Of a DNA stretch of 64,000 nucleotides, positions 44,599-52,810 are shown piece after piece. Below the pieces are notes generated by a model. The model was given only the letters and a program-made list of their open reading frames with translations, was not told where the DNA came from and made no database searches. The stretch covers positions 1-64,000 of the forward strand of contig JARUHP010000010.1 of the NCBI GenBank assembly GCA_030005635.1, written 5' to 3'. The position numbers and the translations under genes are program-made. How positions within the stretch are numbered: the stretch's first letter is position 1; each line of letters starts with the position of its first letter. This DNA is from Deltaproteobacteria bacterium IMCC39146. GTDB lineage: Bacteria > Desulfobacterota > Desulfuromonadia > Desulfuromonadales > BM103.

Positions 44599-44655
44599 TT
44601 TTCTGGAAAGCGTTGTTCCAAGCCTTTGAGAGAGTATATTGGTTTTTCCAGAAAA
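44599..44655. repeat. Inverted repeat at the island edge (candidate att site)
   Basis: TTTTCTGGAAA (44599-44609) and its inverse TTTCCAGAAAA (44645-44655), 11 perfect pairs separated by 35 nt. Lies between the truncated nuclease frame and the last recombinase-module gene, where a recombination site is expected. Confidence 0.45.
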
Positions 44656-44755
44656 GTGACAAATAATGCGTTCAATAGGTGGTCGTGAGAAGCTTTTTCC
44701 AGACTTTTATTCTGAATCACATTGTATGAAGCAGCAGTCAAGAACCCTTTTTTGT

Positions 44756-45205
44756 TTACTTTATGCGCGTAATGCTTCTTTGTTTCTCTTCCACTAGCGC
44801 TATCTTGAGCTCACCGATTTTTGAATGACATGATATGAGTGCATCTGTCATTTGAGTATGTTCCTTTGCCATTTTTTTTAACTTACCTCTGGCTGCTGCT
44901 AATTGTTTCCTGTGGTTGTTTTTAATTTGACGTTCTCTCTTGATATTAGATTTCAGCCTTTCAATCTCTGAGGCAGGTGGGCCGGCACCTCGCTTCTTTG
45001 TCTGATTTGTTTTCTCGTTTTTCATGCCTAAGACAAACTCAGGATAATAATACGCTGTGCCGTTTCCTAAGCCAGCTTCCTCTTCACAGGACCTAACATT
45101 CAGTTTTCTGCTAAGAGAAATGCGTTTTGGCTTACCCTCAAGGATCCTTTGTTTTGCCGCTTCTAGTATTAAGAGAGTGTCATCGGATTTACTTTTCGTA
45201 CTCAT
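44756..45205 (-). CDS. ginD: GinD-like small protein of the integration module
   Basis: 149 residues. A possible helix-turn-helix region (ISLSRKLNVRSCEEEAGLG) is followed by a long charged coiled coil ('ASEIERLKSNIKRERQIKNN', 'QLAAARGKLKKMAKEHTQM'). The shape and position match GinD of GInt islands and TnpC of Tn554-like transposons, accessory proteins in recombination. Its ATG overlaps the upstream stop by 4 nt. It ends the four-gene operon next to the island edge. Confidence 0.7.
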   Translation of the reverse strand: MSTKSKSDDTLLILEAAKQRILEGKPKRISLSRKLNVRSCEEEAGLGNGTAYYYPEFVLGMKNEKTNQTKKRGAGPPASEIERLKSNIKRERQIKNNHRKQLAAARGKLKKMAKEHTQMTDALISCHSKIGELKIALVEEKQRSITRIK

Positions 45206-47334
45206 ATGACAGTTCCCCTTTCAAATTTTAAAGATTGAAAAGAAAGTCCAAGATCCAACATAACCTGTTCTGCTGCACGAATTTGAGTTATGAAGTGAGT
45301 GTATTCACCTGAACTTAACGGTGTGTTCTGTTGCAGGTAACCTACAAGTTTTTTGTGGCGCTTCTGCCAATTTTTGCCATGATGGATTTCGATGACAGCT
45401 CCATCGCATTCAACACAGTACGCACCATTAATAATTCCATCAAATTCACATTGATAACCATTTGTGCAGCCGGTAACTCCAGTGTCGTGGTATGAGAGTT
45501 TTCGTTCTTTGACTAGTTTTCTTATCGTTTTTCTGCTCGAGTAAATAAGGGGCCTTGATTCTCTCTGCGAGACAATGACTTTTCCTTTCCCTCCGACCAA
45601 CTCTATGTCGCTATTGTAAAATTCGTAAAGTTTGTCTGTCTCGAAGTCTATCCTGCAATTGTCTATCATTGATATAAGTTCGGTATCGAGGCGAGTGTCT
45701 CTCTGGCGAGCTTCCGATGCCCCTTCGCAGTAATACAAAGTCATTTGAAGAGAAACATGTTTTAACTGCTGTTTTAGTGCTGGAAGGCTTGCTAAGTTAT
45801 GCCTGCTGCTGAAAACTACATATGTACGTCTCAATTCGTTTGGAGAAAGATTCCAATACTTATCTATTGTTGGAATTTTTGAAGGATGTACGTTTTGGTT
45901 TAGTAAGTGGAATTCCTTTAGGTCGCCTTCTGTGACTAAGGCTCCTGCAAATTTTGAGAATCTTCTAAAGAGAAGAGCCATGCTTGATCTTTGAGTTATT
46001 TTGGGTGTTTTCCCTCGATCTAGTCCTGATAACCATAAGCGATTAGACTCTTCACGTAATTTGTCGGCCATGCCTTTGTCATTATTCTTTTCGTGCTTGT
46101 TGGCAGCGTCAAGCATGTCTTTTCGAAAATGCTCTGTAATTGAAGCTGCAAGTTCAACTGCTTTTGGTGCGATTGGCGCACATACCCATTGATCCTTTTT
46201 AAGCCCCTTTGAGAGCTTGTGATGGGCGCCATTGAGTATATGAAATGTTTGACCGTTAACAATGTGACAAACATAGCAGTCTTTTCGCAGTTGATATGAT
46301 TCACAAATACGCATTCCACTCAAACCAACAAGGCAAATATTGCAGGCGGCTAAGATTAAGTTGCAGTGTGCTTCAATCTTGTTGCTCCCACCAGGGATAT
46401 CTAGGCCCGTCTTTTTTATTAGTGAGCCTATTAATTTGTCGATCGGTTTCCGACGGCTTTGAATAGCTGTACGGTATTTTTTGTTGTCCATTTTACGATC
46501 ATTTTTAGTGGTCTGGTTTTTGTTGTTGATGAACTTATTAATTAGCCCCTCGTCTATCTCTGAATCTAAACGTCTCTTGGCTTTTAAGTAATCTTTTTGA
46601 ATGGTCTCCCTGATTTCGAGCAAGGTGTGGCGATGTGGCCAAGCCTCTTCAACGGTTGCGATGGCCTTGCCGTAAATGAGGTCAGCTAAACGTTGAGGTA
46701 TTGCAATAGATTGGGGTGTGCGAACGTTATAATCTTTAATTAATATTCTACTTAGGTTGTCAGGCTCTAGGCCTTTTAAGCCGATGTCAAAAGGAAGGCT
46801 CTCTGCAATGTATGTAATAGCTTTTAAAGCAGAGAATATGCCTGAAAGGTGGTCTTGAGATATTTTTTTCTGAAGCATGTAATGTTCAAATTTTCTCCAA
46901 ACGTTAGGGTCACTGAGGGACTCAAGGCTGGTATGGTTGTTATCCATTAAAAAGGTCAAGGGGTGCTTAAGTCTGTTAAGGCGATGAAAGAGTGTGTGGA
47001 CGGTAACTCTCTCGGCTCTTTTCCACGAAGCGCTAACTCGCAGCCAGGTATAACAAACAACTTTAGTTTCTAATTCGAGTCTTTGGTCTCGTTCGCAGAA
47101 AGCGAAGTTTAATTTTGATTTCTCTGAGTCTCCGATATGGTATGGCCACAAATCCCACACAGTGTCGCCGAAGGTGCTGATTGTTTTGCCGTGTGAGTCT
47201 GAGGAAACAACCACCTCTGAGAGTTCTTTTTGATTGTTCTCAGCAAGTAGTTTTATGACGTCTGCCAGTGCTGGCTGGAGAGAAATATTGTCTTTAACTT
47301 GAATGGGGATCACTATTCCGAAATGATGAGGCAT
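45202..47334 (-). CDS. ginC: GinC-like tyrosine-recombinase family protein
   Basis: Start at ATG 47334 (MPHHFGIVIPIQ), 4 nt after AGGAGGAG. 710 residues. The catalytic half is degenerate but recognisable: 'GLSGMRICESYQLRKD' (first Arg), 'SPNELRRTYVVFSSRH' (second Arg, His of HxxR replaced by Asn) and 'LKHVSLQMTLYYCEG' (His and Tyr). The C-terminal Cys/His cluster 'CTNGYQCEFDGIINGAYCVE' may bind zinc. Third of three consecutive recombinase genes. Confidence 0.75.
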   Translation of the reverse strand: MPHHFGIVIPIQVKDNISLQPALADVIKLLAENNQKELSEVVVSSDSHGKTISTFGDTVWDLWPYHIGDSEKSKLNFAFCERDQRLELETKVVCYTWLRVSASWKRAERVTVHTLFHRLNRLKHPLTFLMDNNHTSLESLSDPNVWRKFEHYMLQKKISQDHLSGIFSALKAITYIAESLPFDIGLKGLEPDNLSRILIKDYNVRTPQSIAIPQRLADLIYGKAIATVEEAWPHRHTLLEIRETIQKDYLKAKRRLDSEIDEGLINKFINNKNQTTKNDRKMDNKKYRTAIQSRRKPIDKLIGSLIKKTGLDIPGGSNKIEAHCNLILAACNICLVGLSGMRICESYQLRKDCYVCHIVNGQTFHILNGAHHKLSKGLKKDQWVCAPIAPKAVELAASITEHFRKDMLDAANKHEKNNDKGMADKLREESNRLWLSGLDRGKTPKITQRSSMALLFRRFSKFAGALVTEGDLKEFHLLNQNVHPSKIPTIDKYWNLSPNELRRTYVVFSSRHNLASLPALKQQLKHVSLQMTLYYCEGASEARQRDTRLDTELISMIDNCRIDFETDKLYEFYNSDIELVGGKGKVIVSQRESRPLIYSSRKTIRKLVKERKLSYHDTGVTGCTNGYQCEFDGIINGAYCVECDGAVIEIHHGKNWQKRHKKLVGYLQQNTPLSSGEYTHFITQIRAAEQVMLDLGLSFQSLKFERGTVI

Positions 47335-47344
47335 TATTCTCCTC

Positions 47345-49096
47345 CTATGGTAGGGGTCTAATAATGATATCGTCCGCTGCATCCCATAGAGGGTGCCTAC
47401 CCATTTGTGCTAATTTCTCTTCTGCGGCTTTAACTGTCTGACGATTAAGTAGCGAGAGACGGGTCTCAATATCAGTTAGAGCCTGTCTGAAATTGTTTTC
47501 GTAATGGTTTCTGTCTAAATGCAAATAGGCGGATTCTTCAATACACTCTTTGAAAGAAAGAATGCACCATATCTCGGCTACATTTTCGACAAGAGCCTGA
47601 TGAGCACACCTAAAACATCTAAGTAGGTTTGCACACGCAAGTAAACTTTCTCCTTTACGTAGAAGGCCCCTTTGATTGGCTTTTTTTGCTTCTTCAAGAG
47701 CCTTGTCCCCGAAAGGACTCTTGCAGAAGCTTCCATTTGAATTTCGACTAGGTGGCGACTTGCTTTTGATGAAATCTTCGTATGGCAGTATCGTGAAACG
47801 CATTTGTTCTTTGGTCTTATCTTTTGCCCTGTCTATACCATTTCTCTGCCGAGCAATATTTTCCAATGTATTGGAACTTGCCTGAAGTTGAAGATTGTTT
47901 TCATGACGGTTCCCAGATGAATAGTGACGTTTTATAACCTGTGGGGTGTTTCCTGCAATTGCTGCCGTTTTTAAGTCGTCTCCAGTGTGTATCAGAAACC
48001 TGTAAGTTCCTGTGGCTCTGAACCTTTTTGCTTGTGGTACTAGGGGGGCATTTAGGTCGTTAAGCAGGCCAAATTTTTTTGTCAACCATATGTTGAAATA
48101 TGATGTTGTGTTGTAAGTGATAGGGTCAGCTTTTCCGCCGCGAGCATTCAGTATTAGCAGCGCATCCGGCGAGGGGTCGATTAGAGCCGAAATTTTAATG
48201 ATTTTATTGATAAGAGATTTTGCATAATTGGGAATATTTATATGGTCATTTTCCCCAATGCCGATCGTTACAATTTTATTAGCACGTCGTTTGTGGGCAC
48301 TCTTGCTAGCCCATTGTTCTTTAAAGTCGAGGCCATCTAATTGTGGACGCTTGATTTCACTTAGCACTGAAGAGTTGCCCCAAGTGTAATAGCTCAATAA
48401 ATAATATGCAGAACAGGCAAGTTTGCTAAGTGGGGACATGATTGGTATGCGTTTGTGCTCCCATTCAAAGACCATATTATACTTCTTTGTCTTATGTGCT
48501 TTTGGGGCATTAATATAGTTGAGTGGATTGGCAATAAACTGCGTATAGAGCTGATTGAACATCTTGTGTAAGATCTTTAAGAGCTTCTTCATCTCAGTGT
48601 CACTATATGCTTCAGTTGTCTCTGCTTGAGTTCTGCCAAAAACTGATTGCGCTGGGAACCAAAGATAAACGGGTAGGTCAAGAGCTTGAAAGGTGACCCT
48701 GATATGTTTTAGCTTGTGCCCACAAGAAGAATCTTTCAGCGTTCCTTGTCTGTGACGCTGGTCCAGATATTCTATTGTTCTCTCAACTGCTTCTTGTGAG
48801 AGAGGGTCAATCTCTAATTTGTCACAAGTGATGACGTGAGAAACAATACTCCCAAACACGCTGTACTTGGTGGCCTGAGCCCAGTCGGCATTTTCAGTAA
48901 AGACTTTGAATAGGCGTTGAGCGAGATCTCCCTTGCGTTTAATTAGGCCTGGGCCGTTTTCCTTGATTTCAGTGGTGCGAGGGACCCCCATAAATAGGAA
49001 GCGGTTGAAATCAAGATAGTGATTTACTCCTCCGGAAATGACTGGCAAAATGAAGTTGTCTGGTTGATTGTCTCCAGTTCTTAGACGCTCACTCAT
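47345..49096 (-). CDS. ginB: GinB-like tyrosine-recombinase family protein
   Basis: Start at ATG 49096 (MSERLRTGDNQPDNF), overlapping the ginA stop by 8 nt. 583 residues. The core reads 'RFRATGTYRFLIHTGDDLKT' and 'AGNTPQVIKRHYSSGN', a diverged Arg/His/Tyr pattern. A Cys-rich end (CANLLRCFRCAHQALVENV) may be structural. Catalytic residues are less complete than in ginA, so it may act as a partner subunit. Confidence 0.72.
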   Translation of the reverse strand: MSERLRTGDNQPDNFILPVISGGVNHYLDFNRFLFMGVPRTTEIKENGPGLIKRKGDLAQRLFKVFTENADWAQATKYSVFGSIVSHVITCDKLEIDPLSQEAVERTIEYLDQRHRQGTLKDSSCGHKLKHIRVTFQALDLPVYLWFPAQSVFGRTQAETTEAYSDTEMKKLLKILHKMFNQLYTQFIANPLNYINAPKAHKTKKYNMVFEWEHKRIPIMSPLSKLACSAYYLLSYYTWGNSSVLSEIKRPQLDGLDFKEQWASKSAHKRRANKIVTIGIGENDHINIPNYAKSLINKIIKISALIDPSPDALLILNARGGKADPITYNTTSYFNIWLTKKFGLLNDLNAPLVPQAKRFRATGTYRFLIHTGDDLKTAAIAGNTPQVIKRHYSSGNRHENNLQLQASSNTLENIARQRNGIDRAKDKTKEQMRFTILPYEDFIKSKSPPSRNSNGSFCKSPFGDKALEEAKKANQRGLLRKGESLLACANLLRCFRCAHQALVENVAEIWCILSFKECIEESAYLHLDRNHYENNFRQALTDIETRLSLLNRQTVKAAEEKLAQMGRHPLWDAADDIIIRPLP

Positions 49097-50345
49097 GACG
49101 ATCAGTCGAATCGCAATGCAAGGCTTCATGCATAAGAGAGTCAAGCATTGTCATCGCTTCCTTTTGGACCTCATGGGTGCGTAGAAAAGTAAGGTATTCA
49201 AAAGTATCCTTCTCATTGTTGTGCCCCATCCATCCCATCAATAAGGTTAGTGCATCAGAGGGTTCAATCCCGGCGTCTAACAATGACTGTAGGCGATATG
49301 TTGCATAGCTACATCGACAGTCATGAAACCTGTGATTAAATGGGATGTTGTTTCTGTCTCTTATTTTGTTTCGAATGTCTCCCCATAACTTGTTTATTGT
49401 TTTGATCGTATAGGGCTTTCGTCTCTGGGTTATGAAAAGTGGGGTATGTTTGCCAAGCCCTTTTGCGTTAACGATTCGTTTTTCCCGGCGCTCAGAAAGG
49501 CTATATCTGTATAGGGCCAACATTAGGTCGGCTGGAATTTCAATTGTTCTACATTTGCCTCTCTTGGTTTTAACGCCCACATGTGGACCGATTTCTAGTT
49601 CAATGCGTTTTTCCCATGATTGTGGTTTGTATATTAGATGGTCAGGAAAGGTTGCGACTTCACTGATTCGTAGCCCGGATTTGCAACCTAACGCCACCAT
49701 CAAAAGCATTTCCTGAGACTCTTGACTTAAAACTTGAATCATCGCTTTCAGCTCTTCTCTTTTTATCGGATTAAGAGATCGGATTCTTTTGCCTTGAGAG
49801 TCGGCGTGTTTGGGAACCTTGATTCTCAGGTCTGTGGTCTGAACAAGAATTGTTCCTGTAGTGTGAGCAAGCTTGTCTGATCGCGCAATTTTTACCGACT
49901 CAAATTTGAAGGGGCCAAATCTTTCGTCCGTTATTTTTAAAGTGCCCTCGTACATGTGCCATTTGTAAAACTGAACAACGTGGTTTACATATGCTGCTGC
50001 TGTTGAGTAAGCAATTTCGCCGCTGTCCGCAGCTTTTTTGATGGCGTTTCTCCACCGGTAAGTTGGCTTGTGGCTTTTTGGCATGTTGAATTCATCCCAA
50101 GCCAATTTTTCAACTTCAAGAAAAGACCAGTAGTGCTGAATTGCTCTGGCGTATGAAGAAAGGTCTTTGAGTGAGTCAGCCAATGACAGTAGCCAGCAAT
50201 TAACTGGCAATATATAGCTGCCGGTATCATCGTAGAGTACAGGGATTGTTTCTATGCTCCGTCCATTTGCGAAGCTAACCTGTCCGTTAACAATGATTAC
50301 ATCTCCACCAATTTTGATGTCCTTTGCGTGTATGGTGCTGGCCAT
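49089..50345 (-). CDS. ginA: GinA-like tyrosine recombinase (integrase)
   Basis: 418 residues with a complete active site: Arg in 'GCKSGLRISEVATFP', HxxR in 'HRFHDCRCSYATYR', His in 'LLMGWMGHNNEKDT' and the nucleophile Tyr in 'FEYLTFLRT'. The N-terminal SAM-like core-binding region (ARAIQHYWSFLEVEKLAW) is present. First gene of the four-gene operon; probably the main strand-exchange enzyme for the island. Base composition looks AT-richer than the host genes to the left. Confidence 0.85.
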   Translation of the reverse strand: MASTIHAKDIKIGGDVIIVNGQVSFANGRSIETIPVLYDDTGSYILPVNCWLLSLADSLKDLSSYARAIQHYWSFLEVEKLAWDEFNMPKSHKPTYRWRNAIKKAADSGEIAYSTAAAYVNHVVQFYKWHMYEGTLKITDERFGPFKFESVKIARSDKLAHTTGTILVQTTDLRIKVPKHADSQGKRIRSLNPIKREELKAMIQVLSQESQEMLLMVALGCKSGLRISEVATFPDHLIYKPQSWEKRIELEIGPHVGVKTKRGKCRTIEIPADLMLALYRYSLSERREKRIVNAKGLGKHTPLFITQRRKPYTIKTINKLWGDIRNKIRDRNNIPFNHRFHDCRCSYATYRLQSLLDAGIEPSDALTLLMGWMGHNNEKDTFEYLTFLRTHEVQKEAMTMLDSLMHEALHCDSTDRHE

Positions 50346-50428
50346 TGTGTTGACCTGTTTGTTGTGTGACTTGATGTTGTGTTTCTATGACTGATAATTA
50401 CGTTCACGCCTCAAGGTTTGACAAAAAC

Positions 50429-50854
50429 TCACTCTTGCCAGTAGCGACCCTTTCCATCACACCTTTGGCACGTGACCATCTCGTCACAATTGTCCTTATT
50501 TAAGGCAACCGGAACTTTGCCACTACCATAACAATTGAAACAGGTTCTTTTACCTCGTTCACTCACACGTAGGTGCCCCCATCTCTTCAATATCTCATCG
50601 AAGCGGCGACCACCATTCTCGACGACCTCTTGTGGCTCATGCCATAATTCTTTTCGACCACGTATCACCGTGATAGCAGCATCGTAGTGCCTATGATCCA
50701 AAATTCCCAGATCAGTCACATCAAGCTGCCATTCCTCTCCGTTGTAGGCACACAATAAGACCTGTGCAGAAGCTCGCCCTCCAGACGTTCCAGTATTAGC
50801 CGCATTAAGTAGCAATTGGACAGCCTCACCATAAGCTTTCATTGTAATTTCCAC
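50429..50854 (-). CDS. Hypothetical island protein with DnaJ-type zinc finger
   Basis: GTG start at 50854 preceded by AGGAGGTGA. 141 residues. The C-terminal half has two CxxCxGxG-like motifs (CFNCYGSGK and CQRCDGKGR), as in the DnaJ zinc domain. The N-terminal half ('AVQLLLNAANTGTSGGRASAQ', 'DAAITVIRGRKELW') resembles small proteins found on integrative elements, without known role. Lies 83 nt upstream of ginA. Confidence 0.75.
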   Translation of the reverse strand: MEITMKAYGEAVQLLLNAANTGTSGGRASAQVLLCAYNGEEWQLDVTDLGILDHRHYDAAITVIRGRKELWHEPQEVVENGGRRFDEILKRWGHLRVSERGKRTCFNCYGSGKVPVALNKDNCDEMVTCQRCDGKGRYWQE

Positions 50855-50877
50855 GACTCACCTCCTATCTTAAAATT

Positions 50878-51099
50878 CTATTCCTCATTCGTAGTATCTT
50901 TAGCGTTTACGACTGGCTCTCCTCGAATAAAGTTTCTATTAAATGGTCGATCTGCCTTTTTTGAATTTTTCTCTTCTGTGTTCCAATCCTCTATCTCTTT
51001 ATTGAGAATTCGCTTAATAACCTCAGCCCTTGAAATCTCGCACTCAGCAGACATCTCATCCAGTTTACTGATGTCATCAACAGGAATACTTAAATTCAT
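50878..51099 (-). CDS. Ribbon-helix-helix DNA-binding protein (73 residues)
   Basis: I read the start at ATG 51099: 'MNLSIPVDDISKLDEMSAEC' then 'EISRAEVIKRILNKEIEDW', a beta-strand followed by two helices as in CopG/Arc/ParG-type repressors, with a polar C-terminal tail. No good ribosome site is seen, and the frame is open further up through the repeats, so the true start is uncertain. It lies directly beside the iteron array. Likely a repressor or partition-type DNA binder; inference. Confidence 0.65.
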   Translation of the reverse strand: MNLSIPVDDISKLDEMSAECEISRAEVIKRILNKEIEDWNTEEKNSKKADRPFNRNFIRGEPVVNAKDTTNEE

Positions 51100-51130
51100 C
51101 AGTTCTGAATATTGCCTACCCGGCAGAAAT

Positions 51131-51580
51131 ACCGCACCCTGAAAAATCTGCACAAACCCCGTATTCATGCGGTTATTCTTAAAACACCGCACCCTAAAAC
51201 AATTTGACCAATCACCAGCCCTTACGTGTCTCGGCAGAAATACCGCACCCTGAAAAATCTGCACAAACCCCGTATTCATGCGGTTATTCTTAAAACACCG
51301 CACCCTAAAACAATTGACCAATCACCAGGCCTTACGTGTCTCGGCAGAAATACCGCACCCTGAAAAATCTGCGCAAACCCCGTATTCATGCGGTTATTCT
51401 TAAAACACCGCACCCTAAAACAATTTGACCAATCACCAGCATTTAAACGGCTCGGCAGAAATACCGCACCCTGAAAAATCTTCGCAAACCCTTTATTCCT
51501 GGGGTTATCCTTAAAACACCGCACACTATGTCATATAAAGCGAACCTTTCATTCATGTGACTATTCTTGAAACACCGCAC
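51131..51580. repeat. Iteron-like array: nine ACCGCAC cores every 55-56 bp
   Basis: Core copies start at 51131, 51186, 51242, 51297, 51352, 51407, 51463, 51518 and 51574. The extended repeat is AAAyACCGCACCCTrAAA. Two alternating spacer types produce a higher-order 110-111 bp unit, three copies almost identical and the outer copies diverged. Half of the units also form a TGCGGT/ACCGCA hairpin. Located between two minus-strand genes. Confidence 0.9.
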
Positions 51581-51610
51581 CCTTCCGCATATATTTACAG
51601 TCTGCCTTGT

Positions 51611-52114
51611 TTACTCAATATCAAGAGATACCGTCGGTCGCAATTGTCTAATAGAACACAAAAGCAACCCCTCCGCGGCAAGCAACTTGCTATAAACACT
51701 ACCGCCTTCAATGCCATAAGAGACTAGCTGCGGGCGGACCTCTGCTATTCCAATTGTGATCTGACGCAACTGATCTGCGACACAATTAAGTAAATCAGTA
51801 CCTGTTCCACGACTAAAGTCACCAACGGCATTACGCGCAACATTTCGTGAACTCGCTTTAGCACATCCCTGTATTGATTGACGATATGATTTGAGCTTGC
51901 GAAGTCGATGAAACACTCTTGCCTGTTTTGACAGGGGCGGTAATTTATTACTTGGATTCAATTCAAATTGCTCTAGATAGGCATCGACTATTTCGCCACA
52001 CAAAAAGGCTTCAACAAAGAACTCACAATACAAGCAATTGTACAAATCAAGAGTCCCCTCCTGGCAAACACACATATGGGTTTGAACACACTTAGTCATT
52101 AGTTTCTCAATCAT
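51611..52114 (-). CDS. Hypothetical island protein (167 residues)
   Basis: Start at ATG 52114, with GGAGG 5 nt upstream. The N-terminus is Cys-rich (CVQTHMCVCQEG, YNCLYCEFFVEAFLCGE); the rest is helical and polar ('SKQARVFHRLRKLKSYRQSI', 'LLAAEGLLLCSIRQL'). No family recognised. Downstream of the 41-residue ORF with 29 nt between them. Confidence 0.65.
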   Translation of the reverse strand: MIEKLMTKCVQTHMCVCQEGTLDLYNCLYCEFFVEAFLCGEIVDAYLEQFELNPSNKLPPLSKQARVFHRLRKLKSYRQSIQGCAKASSRNVARNAVGDFSRGTGTDLLNCVADQLRQITIGIAEVRPQLVSYGIEGGSVYSKLLAAEGLLLCSIRQLRPTVSLDIE

Positions 52115-52143
52115 CACTGCCTCCCATAATTAAAGTTAAATTC

Positions 52144-52269
52144 TCACCGAACCGGCCTTTTGAAAATCTCCAGTTCTGACACCCCCAACCGCTGACAATT
52201 CATCACAGCCAAATGCAGTTTTCTTCGTAGCACCTCAATCTCTTCGCTTGCTGTCGGGTTTGAGTTCAT
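52144..52269 (-). CDS. Putative 41-residue protein
   Basis: ATG 52269 preceded by GGAGA at 4 nt; TGA at 52144. Product 'MNSNPTASEEIEVLRRKLHL' then 'AVMNCQRLGVSELEIFKRPV' + R. One amphipathic helix with a weak resemblance to Spo0E-type small regulators. Too short to judge by itself; the ribosome site and spacing to the next gene favour it. Confidence 0.5.
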   Translation of the reverse strand: MNSNPTASEEIEVLRRKLHLAVMNCQRLGVSELEIFKRPVR

Positions 52270-52810
52270 AATGTCTCCAGACACTATCCAATATCCTGCC
52301 TTCAGAGTATCGTGAAAGAGTTCTTCTAGAGAGTACCAGAAAAACCCACAATGACAACTCTACTACGTAATAATTTCAACAACTTACGCCTAACTAATAT
52401 ATTAGTAAGATTGTGTGATTAGCCATTAATGCTTAAGCGCTACTAGGGTTATCTGTTGATTTAATTGAACAGGGTAAATACCAGGCAGGAGAGACATGAA
52501 TTGGGGGTATCAAATTGCAAGGGCAGTAAGAATTTTTCGTTTCTGCCAAAAAGCTACTATTGGTTCAATCCGAGAGACTTTGTAAGTAAAGTTGTGAGAG
52601 GCAGGGATGCTATGTTGCGGATCATTGAGTTTGGTTCTAAAATTTCAGGGTTGTGAGAATTATGAATTTGGGAACGTTAAACGTCTTTAAAGCAATGTAG
52701 GGTTTATAGTAAACCTACATGCCAGACAATCAATCTTCTAACAAATCGTGATTTATGGGAGGCCTTTACGCGAACCATCGACGTATCACTCGGTCAGTTT
52801 AAGCGTTTAT
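52270..52810. other. AT-rich intergenic region with a short palindrome
   Basis: 540 nt without a convincing gene. It holds a perfect 14-bp palindrome ACTAATATATTAGT at 52393-52406, upstream of the 41-residue ORF, which could be an operator. A 63-codon plus-strand frame at 52465-52656 has no ribosome site or recognisable pattern. Confidence 0.5.

Noticed and set aside
44756-50345. Recombinase-in-trio (RIT) element
   Set aside because: RIT elements carry three recombinases of similar moderate size with inverted ends. Here sizes are very different and a fourth small coiled-coil gene follows, which fits the gin module better.
51131-51580. CRISPR array
   Set aside because: The period (55-56 bp) is in range, but the spacers are only two sequences reused in alternation, the repeat is short and loosely conserved, and no cas genes are visible.
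52465-52656. 63-codon plus-strand gene in the island gap
   Set aside because: No ribosome site, opposite to all neighbours and no recognisable sequence pattern.
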